This document shows positions 1 through 10,889 of a DNA stretch of 64,000 nt, one piece after another; positions within the stretch are counted from its first letter, which is position 1; every line of letters begins with the position of its first letter. The notes under the pieces were generated by a model, which worked only from the letters and a program-made list of their open reading frames with translations, had not been told where the DNA came from and did not search any database. Origin of the DNA: Branchipolynoe longqiensis (taxonomy: Eukaryota; Annelida; Polychaeta; Phyllodocida; Polynoidae). The stretch is taken from the NCBI GenBank assembly GCA_030323885.1, contig CM059186.1:167707417-167771416 (forward strand). Direction: 5' to 3'. Made by a program: the position numbers and the translations under genes.

Positions 1-1540
1 ATGTAGAGTGCATCTTTCACACCTTTCCCCCATCAGGTAGAGTGCATCAAGCTCTCTTCCCTTCTCAACAAACCAGTGATGTGTACACTGTTCCCACTCA
101 AACATTCTACTATTAGAAATTACATTTAACAGCTTCTAGATTACAAAATTGCCTTTGGCAGGCAATGGGGGGGGGGGGGGGCTCATACTCCTAGATCCCC
201 CTAGTGCCTCGTGCATGTAGCACTTTATTATTATTATTATCCTCTTCTTTGATCCAGGCTTGTGGTAGCCTATACAAAGCTCATAGCACTTGTCTATTCC
301 AAGAATATATCTGCCAAACCCAACCACATATTGCGAGCTACAGCTAGGAGTCCAAGTGACTGGTCTGTCGGCTCTATGGGAAGTGTGTGTAGTTGAAGAG
401 TCGAGGTCCGGAGGCGGCATGAAGCCACACAGGATTGACCGCGTGGTTCCCGCCAGTTTCAGGTGGCGTTAGTGTGACATCACTTTGGATGCTGCACAAA
501 GAAGGATGGCAATCACCCGCTAATGGATGACCAACCAAGTGGTCCTGACACGTGACAGTCATGTGTCAGGCTAACCCGGGCGTACACACCGCAGCACTGG
601 TCAGCGCCACAACGAGGCCAGCGTTGAACTGACCCATGACGGACAATTGTGATTCAATCGGTATGGAGCCTCAGTCTGATGACGCAGTATGCGAGTATAC
701 AGATATGAAGGGAATTGTTTCCATTATATATCAATTATTATATATTATCATTATTACCAATTGTTATACTCCGCAAGACTCCACACTTGACAGGTGGCAC
801 CGTCTGTGGCCCACCTCTCCTCCAACGGGTGTGGAAGAGTATCAGTCGCACCGGAGGATTGTTTCTGTGGTTCATTATATGTACTCGCGGCCCGAGATCA
901 CCCAAGCGGAACGGCCAGCCGGCCTGGCTGCCGTGAGCAGAAATAAATGTCACTTGTAGACTACACCTGGTGCTGTTTGGATCTATTGCTTTACACTGGA
1001 CGCTGTGGCCGAACCGCTAGAGCACAGCTTTCTCACGTGGAAGGTCGGGAGTTGAAAACCTGGCCAAGTCAAAGTAATTAGACAACGACACAGCATATTA
1101 GTTTAAAGTTGGGTTTAATTTTCAAGCACCTGCAGGTAAGTTTTTGATCAGTACAAAGTTCAATTTAACAACAAGTTCAATTCCAGTGAGGTCAAGAAGC
1201 TTTTAACCCTTGCCCTTAATAAGGTCACATAGGGGTGGGCGGGTGGCAATTTTTCAGGATAGTCAGTGTCCTCCTTGTGCCGTGTCGATGTGAGCTCTCT
1301 GCTGCCGAACCTGCCCTTATAGAGGCTCACAAGGTTAATTAGTTCAGGAATTCGACTGCAGATGGCAGGTCAGTAGCATTAGTTAGGTAATCAGGTTTCA
1401 TATTTTGAAAGTGAATATAAGCAGTGCTAGGATACAAGGCATATTCCTCGATAGCTGTCAGCCGTTCCTCGATAGGTGTCAGCATAAGGCCTTCTTAGTT
1501 ACTATGAGGCTATGGCTGTGTCCGAATGTCAAATTAGTAG
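1..1540. other. Non-repetitive region without a recognisable gene
   Basis: No open frame here resembles a known protein and none is longer than about 107 codons. The stretch holds a run of 15 G at 167-181 and a short TTA microsatellite near 226-240. Composition is mixed and several AT-rich patches occur. I see no RNA gene or transposon end that I can support. Confidence 0.5.
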
Positions 1541-1720
1541 GACTGGCTAGCTCAGTGTCAGGATAATGTGACCGAGTGGGATATTGAATCACAGTGCTGA
1601 CTGCCTGGTCACCCCACGGGGCAGTACTATAACAGTGCAATGAGTGCACACTGTCACAGATTAGTACACATCTTGATATCACCATAGATGTTGCCAGGAT
1701 GTAAAACTCCAACAAAGAAC
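1541..1720 (+). mobile_element. 5'-truncated SINE copy
   Basis: This segment matches the body and tail of the tRNA-headed SINEs at 14.45 kb and 52.0 kb. It carries the body word caggataatgtgac, the gtgggatat block, a ggggcagtactataa block and the terminal tail gttgccaggatgtaaaac followed by tccaacaa. The tRNA-like head is absent, so the copy is 5'-truncated. It is non-coding. Confidence 0.7.
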
Positions 1721-2104
1721 TGACAAATGCTCATTTTTTCCCGCCCACAACTCCTCTACCACTTGTTATTTTTATTTTAATTGTCTGTGTGTGACTGTCT
1801 CTTCTTAAAAAGATGTTTTACCCACACCTACACTCCATGCTGTTCCTTACAAAATCACTGTCGGTATTTCCACTCAAAGCAACAGCTGAATTTCATTTGA
1901 CCTTGACCTTACGATATCCCTACTAGCGATTTCAGGATCAAAAATGGTGTATTTTGTAGGAGCTAGCGAATACCAAGGTCAGCTCAGAGAGCCAGGTAAG
2001 CAGAAAACAAGTGTATAGACTCACTGTTTTTCTTCCATTTATGGCGGCATAAATAAATCATGGGAAAACTAAGATTCAGTGACAACATTTAGTTTTCCAT
2101 GAGT
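1721..2104. other. AT-rich spacer, no gene seen
   Basis: AT-rich unique-looking sequence between a SINE fragment and the first satellite. No long open frame, tRNA-like fold or terminal repeats were seen. Confidence 0.4.
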
Positions 2105-2119
2105 TTTCAGCATGACATC

Positions 2120-2156
2120 ATTCGTCTATAAATAGATTCTATATTTATAGACGAAT
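2120..2156. repeat. Perfect 15-bp-arm hairpin
   Basis: The arms 2,120-2,134 (attcgtctataaata) and 2,142-2,156 are perfect reverse complements around a 7-base loop. The arms resemble the tctatttatagatg word of the surrounding satellite, so the hairpin looks like two satellite pieces joined head to head. Confidence 0.85.
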
Positions 2157-2251
2157 CACGTCTTGCTGATATTGTCGCTGATGCTATTTATAGGTGCAAT
2201 ATGTCATCCTGAGGTTGGCACCTAATCTATCTATAGCTATGTGATATCATG

Positions 2252-2456
2252 CACCATGACCCAATATCCCACTGAGTCATATTATCCTGACACTGAGCTA
2301 ACCAGTCCTTGTCCTATCCTATTAATGCTGAGCACCAGGCTAGGAAGGGACAATTATGAAATTTATAAGTAATTGGCGTGACTCGACCGAGAACCAAACT
2401 TCCGACCTTGAGCACGCAAGCTCCGCGCTCTACCAATTCGACCACTGCGCCCGGTA
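2252..2456 (-). mobile_element. 3'-truncated tRNA-derived SINE
   Basis: Read on the minus strand, it starts with a tRNA-like head (ccgggcgcagtgg, then ttggtagagcgcgg, an A-box-like block) and a degenerate B-box region. The shared SINE body follows, including a gataggacaaggactggtt-like block and gataatatgactcagtggg. The copy stops before the 3' tail word found in full-length copies. It lies inside the 2.1-4.1 kb satellite. The head matches the type at 14.45 kb rather than the palindromic-B-box type at 33 and 52 kb. Confidence 0.75.
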
Positions 2457-3322
2457 CCAGGAGAGTAGCTGAATTTGTGTCTAGGTGGGTGATGCCATCC
2501 TGAGCTTGTTACTGAATCCATATATACTTGATGTCATGCTGACATTGGTGCTGATTCTATTTAAATATATGATGTCATGCTAACTATGTTACTGAATATA
2601 TTTATAACTATATGATATAAACATGATGGTATTGCCGAATCGATGTATACACAAGTGATGTCATGTTGAGATTATTACTGATTTTATTTATTGAGATATG
2701 ATGTCATACTGAACTTACCATTGAAACAACATTGTCCATGATGTGCGCAACATGGGTAATTGAGAGCGCAAGACTGTATATCCACAGTAGATTTCAAAGT
2801 GACTACTGGCGCCATCTACATTGTCCACACAACTAATAACATAGATCGACGGGGTTAAGTGCCTGAAATCCTCGAACTCTAAACAAAATACCATCACAAA
2901 CCTAACTGTAACAAGCTAAAATAGAAAGAATAAATGCCACTATATATGATTACTGTCTCACATTATGTTCAATTAGGATGACATCATACCAAGATTGTCA
3001 CTGAATCTCTTCATAGATGTAAGATTCCCCACTAAAGTGTCGCTGAATCCAGGTATATACGGCTGATGTCATCGAGAGAGTGTGGCTGAATCTATTTAGT
3101 GAGGCTATACTGAGCATGTCACTGAATGCATGTATATTTAAGTATGTACAAGTGCTGTTATGTTGATATTGGCACTCAATCTATTTATAGATGTATGATA
3201 CCATACACAGGATGTCACTGAACATATGGATATAAGGATGAGAACATGACGACATTGTCACTGAATATATTTATAGATGTAAGACATCATAGCGAGATTG
3301 TCCCTGAATGTATATAATATAT

Positions 3323-3580
3323 ATGAGACTGTCTCAAAAGGTGCTAAGCAATATGTGACAAAACTTTGGCCATAGTAACGATCAACACACTATCTATTTA
3401 TGCATTTGCTCAGGATAAACTAATTTGTTTTTTACATGGTGTTTCATAATCCCAATAGAATACATATTGATTTGAAGAAAATGCCTTGTGTTTTCAGTGT
3501 AACCGTTTCTGTGCTGTTTTGTGTCAATCGTTACTATGGACAAATAAACGAAGAGCTAGCACCTTTTGAGACAGGCTCAT
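3323..3580. mobile_element. 258-bp MITE with terminal inverted repeats
   Basis: The two ends are inverted repeats. The left end reads atgagactgtctcaaaagg, and the right end reads the same on the other strand with one difference, both followed by tgcta. A second shared block (ccatagtaacgat then an acaca-type end) lies about 50 bp inside each terminus. The flanks are TA-rich (tatat on both sides), consistent with a TA target duplication. There is no coding capacity. It is probably a non-autonomous Tc1/mariner-type element, but the superfamily is inferred from the TA flanks only. Confidence 0.75.
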
Positions 3581-4135
3581 ATATAGAATGACATCATGCC
3601 GATATTGTGACTGATCTACTTATAGATGCATTATGTCATATTGATTGTGTCACTGAACCTATATATATGTGAATGACACCATGCGGAGATTGTTGTTCAA
3701 TCAACAGAATCTATTTATAGATGTATGATGTCATATTGAGCGTGTCACTGAACCTGAATAGATGTGTGACAGTATGACACCATACTGATGTTATCACTGA
3801 ATCAACATAATATATTTACAGATGTATGATGTCATACTGAGCATGTCACTGAACGTATAGATATGTGAATGGCACCATGCATAGATTGTCACTGAATCCA
3901 CATAATCTACTCATAGATGTATGATGGGATACTGAGATTGTCACTGAACATACAGATATGTGAATGAAACGATGGTGAGGTTATCGCTTAATCAACAGAA
4001 TTAATTGATAGATGTATGACGTCATACTGGGGTTGTAACTGAACCTATAGATATGTGGATGACATGATGCCGATACTGTCGCTGCATCCATGTCTAATTG
4101 CATGGTGTCATGAGACGATTGTCGCTGAGTTCCTT

Positions 4136-4930
4136 AGTTCAAGCTTCTGCCAACAGGGGGCGTGGGTTGTTGCCAAATTGGTGACTGGCTGAAAGGTACT
4201 GGCGTGAGGGAGACGTGCAGTTCGCGTGCAGCCCGCTAGGGGGACACCCGATGGGAGAGGCGGTGAGGGGACTGGAGTGGGTTGGAGGGGGTGAAGGGGG
4301 CGGGGGGCGTGGGTAGGTGGTGGTGAGGGAGGGGGGGGGGGATGCGTGGGTGAGTGCGAGGGGGGAAGGCGGGGTGGGATGAGGGCATGCATATTGCATC
4401 AAACATATCAACCTTACTCATCTGGCTGTGTTTACCGGAGGCAGGCTGTCCGATTAAACAAATGCATGTGTCCCACACACGCCATCCCTTACACAGATCG
4501 GATTGCTGCCGGGATACGAGCCAAGGGTTCCACTCGGAGGCCAGAGACCCACCATGTCGAAGCCCAGCAGGGGGAGGCCCATCAAGTGGAAGTCTGCTAG
4601 GTGGAGGCCCACTAAATGCAGGTCTGAGGACATAGGATAATGGGAGTGTAAACGGCTGGAAAATCCGAGGTTTACCAATGTGTGTTGTACTGTCGCTTCT
4701 TAGCAATGTGTGGCATACTGCGAAGTAATGGTATTGGTGTGTGCATCATTAGCAGTTATCTCACAATGCTTATCGTTATACTGATTGGTTAGTATACATA
4801 ATCCAATGTGGCTTATTTGAATTTATGTCACAATGTTTATTGCTGCATTGGAGGACACCATGTGATTTAGTAAAAGGCATGTCATAATGGTAGATTTATG
4901 TCACACTGTCTGGTAGTTTATCCAAGCGAC
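4136..4930. other. Mixed region with a G-rich tract, no gene
   Basis: A G-rich tract (about 4,230-4,380) includes a run of ten G near 4,331. A short degenerate GGAGGCCCA/AAGT repeat lies near 4,550-4,620. The rest is AT-rich with recurrent 'tatgtcacaatg' words that foreshadow the next satellite. Open frames here are proline-rich translations of the G-rich tract and are not convincing. Confidence 0.4.
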
Positions 4931-4996
4931 ATTGGACATTCCCGTCCTGATATGACCTTACATGTTGCCAGGACGTTATCGCCAACAACCAACCAT
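4931..4996 (+). mobile_element. SINE 3'-tail fragment
   Basis: Only the terminal part of the SINE family is present: cctgatatgaccttac, then atgttgccagg and the caacaaccaacc end. The 'gtaaaact' part is altered. Confidence 0.6.
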
Positions 4997-5149
4997 TGGA
5001 CATTACCATATTGTGTATCAAAAAGGGCATTATTTGATGTATGTGTCATTATGACAGAATGTGTGTCATGCCGCTCAGTACCATACATGTATCTCGCAAT
5101 GTTCATTACTAATACCAGACTATATGTTTCCATGTGCATTACTACACTG

Positions 5150-6044
5150 TATAGCACTGGTATATTATAATGTGTAGATCACAAAGCGCATTATTATCCT
5201 ATGTGCCACATAGTATATTATCATACTATATATGACAATGCTAATGCACACTATATATCACACCGCACATAGTTATGTTGCATGCCACATGCTAGTTTAC
5301 CATTCTACATATCAAACTGCTTTGTAGTACACTCTACATCACAATGTGCATTCCTACACTGTACCTGAGATAGTTGAGTCCCGTACTGTGTATCACACTG
5401 TGCATTACTACAATGTATGTCACACAGTAGTGTACCATACTATATAGCACACTGTGCATTCATACAAGACACTGCAATGTATGTCATCTGACAGCTGTAG
5501 GTCTCCGTTAAAAGCTGTCGAAGTGAATACTATGCCCTATAGTGTATACTAAATCAATAGAGTGCCTCATCGCATTCTATTCAACAACAATATAGATTCA
5601 CCACCAGTATGTAACTAGCGCATAGTTCATAACTATCATTATCTGTCACAGTCAAAGTATAGCTAACATAGACTATATGCGCATGGTCCACAACTACTAG
5701 TTCACGTCTGTTCACATGTTCACATCATGGACAATGTGCATTCCTACACTGTATCTGAGATAGTAGAGTACCGTACTGTATATCACACTGTGCATTACTA
5801 CAATGTATGTCACACAGTAGTGTACCATACTATATAGCACACTGTGCATTCATACAAGACACTACACTGTATGTCACTACACTGTAGGTCACACAATAGA
5901 ATGCCATAGTGTATACTACACAATAGAGTACCATACTCTATAGCAAACTGTGCATTACCTCACTGTATGCCACACATTATACTACCATACTGTACGGCAC
6001 ATTGTACATTACTATTGTACACAATATAGTATCATACTGTACAT
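5150..6044. repeat. Diverged edge of the 'tgtatatcacac' satellite with an internal duplication
   Basis: Irregular copies of words such as cacactgtgcattacta and tgtatgtcacacagtag. A stretch of about 140 bp at 5,347-5,485 recurs at 5,736-5,875 with few changes. A 250-bp non-satellite stretch lies between them. Confidence 0.65.
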
Positions 6045-7275
6045 CACAATGTGCATTGCTACACTGTATATAGCACATTAGGGTGTCACACTGTACATCA
6101 GACTGTGCATTACTACACTGTATACCACACAGTAGGGTGTCACACTGTATATCACACAGTAGGGTGTCACATTGTATATCACAATGTGCATTACAACACT
6201 GTATATCACACATTAAGATGTCATACTGTATATCACACTGTGCATTACAACACTGTATACCACACAGTAGGATGTCACACTCTATATCATACTGTGCATT
6301 ACAACATTGTATATCACACAGTAGGGTGTCATACTGTATATCACAATGAGCATTGCTACACTGTATATCACACAGTAGTGTGTCACACTGTGCATCGCAC
6401 TGTGCATTACAACACTGAATATCACACAGTAGGATGTCATACTGTATATCACAATGAGCATTGCTACACTGTATATCACACAGTAGGGTGTCACACTGTA
6501 TATCACAATGTGCATTACAACACTGTATATCACACAGTAGGGTGTCATACTGTATATCACAATGTGCATTACAACACTGTGTACCACACAGTAGGATGTC
6601 ACACTCTATATCATACTGTGCATTACAACACTGTATATCACACAGTAGGGTGTCATACCGTATATCACACTGAGCATTGCTACACTGTATATCACACAGT
6701 AGTGTGTCACACTGTACATCGCACTGTGCATTACAACACTGAATATCACACAGTAGGGTGTCATACTGTATATCACAATGAGCATTGCTACACTGTATAT
6801 CACACAGTAGTGTGTCACACTGTACATCGCTCTGTGCATTACAACATTGTATATCACACAGTAGGGTGTCATACTGTATATCACAATGAGCATTGCTACA
6901 CTGTATATCACCCAGTAGAGTGTCTCACTGTACATCGCACTGTGCATTACTACATGGTATATCATACAGTAGGGTGTCCTACTGTATATCACACTGCGCA
7001 TTGCTACACTGTATATCACACAGTATGGTGTCATACTGTATATCACACTGTCCAGTCCTACACTGTATGTCACACAGTAAAGTACCCTATTGTATATCAC
7101 ACTGTGCATTACTGCACTGTATGCCACGTGGAAAAGTACAATATTGTATGTCATACTGTGCATTGCTACACTGTATATCAGAGAGTAGTGTGTCATACTG
7201 TAATTGACACACTGTATTACTACACTGTATACTACACTGTATATCACACAGTGCATTATTGGATTATATATCATA
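6045..7275. repeat. 54-bp satellite array
   Basis: Tandem units of 54 bp, each made of two similar ~27-bp halves: tgtatatcacacagtaggg with tgtcatac, then tgtatatcacaatgtgcatt with acaacac. About 22 units are present. Because 54 is divisible by three, most frames stay open for hundreds of codons on both strands and give Y-H-T-V-like repeats. The open frames shift phase, both strands are open, and the edges grade into diverged satellite, so I treat this as non-coding. Confidence 0.85.
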
Positions 7276-7421
7276 AAGATTTCCTCCATTTATTAATCAC
7301 CTAAACCTGTCGACTTACGCCCACTCACTCTGCAGTAAATACCACCTGGGGACATTACCGGATAGAGCGGAAGGACTGCGCATGCCTGTCATAAACAGGA
7401 CCAACTTCCAATCTGCGTCCC

Positions 7422-7474
7422 CATCCTGATATGACCTTAGATGTAGCCAGGATGTAAAACTCCAACAACCAGCC
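7422..7474 (+). mobile_element. SINE 3'-tail fragment
   Basis: A clean tail copy: catcctgatatgacctta, then gatgtagccaggatgtaaaa and ctccaacaacca. The body is missing. Confidence 0.65.
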
Positions 7475-7630
7475 ATCAATCTGCGGCTCTACTGGCGGTG
7501 AGGATGCGGATGACACACCATCCCGGCCGTTCTCACAGTTTACGGAACGTCCCCACTTATTCATAGGGTGAACTCTTCACACCATCACTAATAACGTTAT
7601 CGTCGTGGGGGGAAGGACATGGGAAATATT

Positions 7631-7706
7631 GCGCCTAGAGCGGGAATCGAACCCACATCACTCGTATTCCGGGTGAGTGTGATACGCATTCCACCAGATA
7701 GGGGCC
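7631..7706 (-). other. tRNA-like sequence (tRNA pseudogene or SINE head)
   Basis: On the minus strand this ~75-base stretch ends with a canonical T-arm/B-box (gtgggttcgattcccgc). It has a D-arm-like start (ctatctggtggaatgcg) and a possible anticodon-arm stem cactc/gagtg with an oversized loop. The acceptor arms pair poorly, so I do not call a functional tRNA. No shared SINE body follows it. Confidence 0.35.
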
Positions 7707-8340
7707 TCATAAATTAGAAGGATCTCAGCAACATATTGGTGTAATCGGCACGACTCGATCTGGGAACTGATTGTGTCTCACGAGACCCTGACCTGGCGCG
7801 AGGTCAACAATAAACAAGAGATGTATGTCAGTGGCATATTCACCATTACGCGTAACGAAGACCTGTTGAAGTCAGGTAGACAGAACTTTAACCACGTATC
7901 TACAATCCCCAGCTAGTAGATGCTCCCTCTACAATGTCCTCGCCTGAATAAGGTGTCCATACGTTGTTGTGCCTGCTTCCCTTATGGACAACATGGATTT
8001 GGTTCCGGGCCGACTCTAGCCACTTTATTTTTGTTTTGATTTTGTTCTGATTTTCTTAAAAACAAATAATGACATGATTGTGCCACTACTGCTCCTGCAG
8101 TTCGGCGTTATCATAATATGCTATGGATTTGTTGGAGCAGTTCCAGAATAACGTGACTGGGACAGGTATCACGTGTATGTGCTGGCAACACTGTCATCGG
8201 CAAGGACTATAAAACTACCAATATTGCGGACATTGTTTGACCAAACATTACCGCATGAGTGGTTACAAACCCCAATCTGTCAGCACCACGTCGGTGACTT
8301 TCTCGCTTAGTGTATGTAGTTTCGGTAATGCTTAACCTTA
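7707..8340. other. Unique-looking region, no gene
   Basis: No long open frame or repeat structure was seen. It precedes a short minisatellite. Confidence 0.35.
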
Positions 8341-8515
8341 TGACTCATCACTTATGACTCATCACTTATTACTCATCACTTATCATTCATCAAGTATCAC
8401 TCATCACTCATCACACATCACTCACCACTTATCACTGACCGCTTACCACATATCACTCATCACTCATAACATATCACTCATCACGTATCACCCATCACAT
8501 ATCACTCATCACTTA
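8341..8515. repeat. ATCACTCATC-type minisatellite
   Basis: Short irregular tandem repeats of words like actcatcacttat and atcactcatcac, about 9-13 bp each, over roughly 175 bp. Confidence 0.75.
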
Positions 8516-9165
8516 TCTAAGACTGAACATCAGAACAGTAAGATACCAAATAGTTTAAAGCAAGTATCTCAAACCCCAATGAATCACTCAGCTTTTAATC
8601 ACGTGACTCAAAGGCGGGAATGGGGAAGTTGAAGGCGGATCACAACGTGTACAATCTAACAGCGCAAATTCTCGCGTTAACTGACGAGAAGGCGCGTGTC
8701 CAGCAATGAGGGCTCACTGTAGTCGTGAATGGGCAGCATAGCACAGATGCGGGCACCAGCATTCAAACAGACGCTGCTAAAAAAAACAGCAACAGAGACC
8801 AGACAAGACGTGAGACTGCGACAAAAAGAGACGCAAAGTGCCGCGCCCCGGGAAGGCTGACGTTTTTTGCGTCAGTCATAGTCTAATAGCCGGCTCCCCT
8901 GCCGTTTTCTGCGGGCGCCGCGTGTTTTGCGTGTTGACAAAGACGCAGCCTCGCTTTGAGAGTTGGTTCTGGCGCATGTAAAGGAAGGACGCTGGCGTTC
9001 TGCCGCCAGGCGGTCTTAATCTGTCAAGTTTCTGGCCACCCCTGCTGCATGCCGGATATCATCAATCTGATCCTTTCCCTTCAGGGGTTTGTGAAACTGA
9101 CAAACAAATGTAAAATAAAAACATGGAGCAAGAAACACGCGACCAGTAGAGGAGTCATTATGGCA
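8516..9165. other. Unique region with a CpG-rich patch (8,830-8,960)
   Basis: A patch with many CpGs (gtgccgcgccccgg, gcgggcgccgcgtg) could be a small regulatory or methylation-depleted segment. No supported exon was found. Confidence 0.3.
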
Positions 9166-9244
9166 GTCGACGGTCATGTGGGAGGTGGTGGTGGTGGGGG
9201 TGGTCGGGTGGGGGATGTGGGGTGGGTGGTTCTGTCTAATCTAA

Positions 9245-9535
9245 CAAGCGGCATCCAGCGCCAACCAGGGGCAACCAGCGCCAACCAGCGCCAACCTGCG
9301 CCAACCAGCGGAAACCAGCGCCAACCAGCGCCAACCACGGCAACCAGCGGTAACCAGCGGCAACCAGCGGTAACCAGCGCCAACCAACCAGCGTCATCCC
9401 GCGCCAACCAGCGCCAACCAGTGTGAACCAGCACCAACCAGTGGCAACTACCGCCAACCAACACCAACCAGTGCCAACCAGCGCCAACCAGCTGAACCAA
9501 CCAGTGGCTGCGAGCGAAAATAGCGACAACCAGCG
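9245..9535. repeat. CAACCAGCG minisatellite
   Basis: About 30 tandem copies of a 9-10 bp word caaccagcgc/caaccagcgg, with occasional variants, span the stretch. The open frames across it (repeating tryptophan-leucine or glutamine-proline words) are products of the repeat. Confidence 0.85.
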
Positions 9536-9885
9536 GCACTCCCACTCAGGAACTTAAGTCATAACTAGACATGCTCCTACGCTTACGAACCTACCATTCT
9601 GATTACATCTGCTACATTACCGTATGTCAGTCAAATTTAGACGTATGTCAGTATTACTGCTGCATCTGGCGGCGTGTGCCAGAACTACTTCTTCCCCGCA
9701 GTGTCCCAAACAACGATGACAGCTTAGAGGTTGCTTTTATTAGCTCGACAACAAGATAGGTCAAACAGGCGGCTGCGCCTCTGAGGCTATTTGCAGTCCG
9801 CTATTTGTGTCGGCCGCTTTCAACCCATGATATCTATTGTGAGCATCTCGATAATAACACCAGTCCCTGGTCAGAGCAGATACTC
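9536..9885. other. Spacer, no gene seen
   Basis: Unique-looking sequence between a minisatellite and a pyrimidine tract. The only open frame is about 60 codons and unrecognised. Confidence 0.35.
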
Positions 9886-10255
9886 AGTCCCCCCTCCCAC
9901 TCCCATCCACCAGGGCGCTGCTTCCCCCACTCAACCTCCTCCTCCACATCCCCCTCCTCCCTCACCCGCCCTCCTCCTTCCCTCCTCCTCCTCACCCTCA
10001 TCCTCCTCCTCACCCTTACGCTCCTCCTCACCCTCCTGCTCCTAACCTTCCTCATCCTCCCCCTCCTCACCCATGTCCTCCTTCTCACCCCCTCACCCTC
10101 CTCACCCTCCTCACCCTCCCAATCACCGTCCTCCTCACCCTCCTCCTCCACCTCACCTTCATCCTCCTCTTCCTCACCCTCCTCCTCACCCTCCTCCTCA
10201 CCTTCATCCTCCTCTTCCTCCCTGTCCTCCCCCCCTCCTCCTCCTCCTGCCATCC
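9886..10255. repeat. CT-rich (CTCCTCACC) polypyrimidine tract
   Basis: Nearly uninterrupted pyrimidines on the plus strand with an irregular cctcctcac motif. The Ser/Pro-rich or Glu/Arg-rich open frames on both strands are compositional. Confidence 0.85.
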
Positions 10256-10885
10256 TCGCGCGCCACCCAACTCTGATTACCCTCATTCCGTCAGCACTTT
10301 CATCACCCACAGGATGTAAGACTCACAGCCCACACGCCCCCCCCCCCCCCACCCCCACCCGCAGCTCCTCGCCCCACCAACATCACAACCAGCTATGTTC
10401 CCCACTCCCTTGCCCCAGAAAGAAAACAACATCAAGCAATTCTCATTAATTGAAAAGGAAACCTCTTTTCTTTTGTTCATATCGCTGCTGGAAATTTCAG
10501 CCCTGGAGGTGTTTGGATTGTGCATTACATTTCGTGGCATCTTTGCACCAATAACAAGAATAAAACAGACTAGGACGGGCCACAGACACAAAAACAAAGA
10601 GATCGTTTCCGCACTTCTGTTTGGGTGAGTGTCATGAAGGCGGTTGCCAACTAGAGGAGTGCCTGGGAGTGCATGATGAGGCAGTGAGTGTGTGTGCGTG
10701 TGTTGGGGGGGGAGGTTATCACACATGGTGGTAGAGGTGGGAGATTTAGAGCCCGCTGATATCACCGGTGCCGGGACTTAGTCGCGTGTAAGGCGGGGAA
10801 CACCTGGCCGCCTTCCCATGCATGTACACGGCCGCATTTCCTGTACTCACCCCGGGGCCGCAGCCCCGGCGCCAGGTTCACCCTA
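10256..10885. other. Unique region, no gene supported
   Basis: Contains a C-run near 10,339 and a short GTGTGTGCGTGTG stretch near 10,688. A 77-codon frame at 10,395-10,628 has no family features I recognise. Confidence 0.35.
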
Positions 10886-10889
10886 GTTC

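Larger units (their letters stand above)
2105..4135. repeat. Degenerate satellite, ~95-bp dimeric unit
   Basis: Tandem, strongly diverged copies of a unit built from two related halves. One half reads like atgatgtcatactgag then tgtcactgaa and a tatagatatgtga stretch. The other reads like gacaccatgc then attgtcactgaatc and a ctatttatagatgt stretch. Together they span roughly 95 bp and are best preserved at 3.6-4.1 kb. The array is interrupted by a SINE at 2,252-2,456 and a MITE at 3,323-3,580. The high divergence suggests an old array that is no longer homogenised. Confidence 0.75.

Noticed and set aside
669..700. Hammerhead-ribozyme-like ctgatga words (also 13,519, 17,802 on minus, 43,117)
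   Set aside because: None is followed by a stem II and the required GAA in the right place.
6051..7304. 417-codon open frame
   Set aside because: It lies in the 54-bp satellite. The period is a multiple of three, the minus strand is open too, and no domain is visible.
7631..7706. Functional tRNA gene
   Set aside because: The T-arm is good, but the acceptor stem and anticodon loop do not fold properly. Kept as tRNA-like only.
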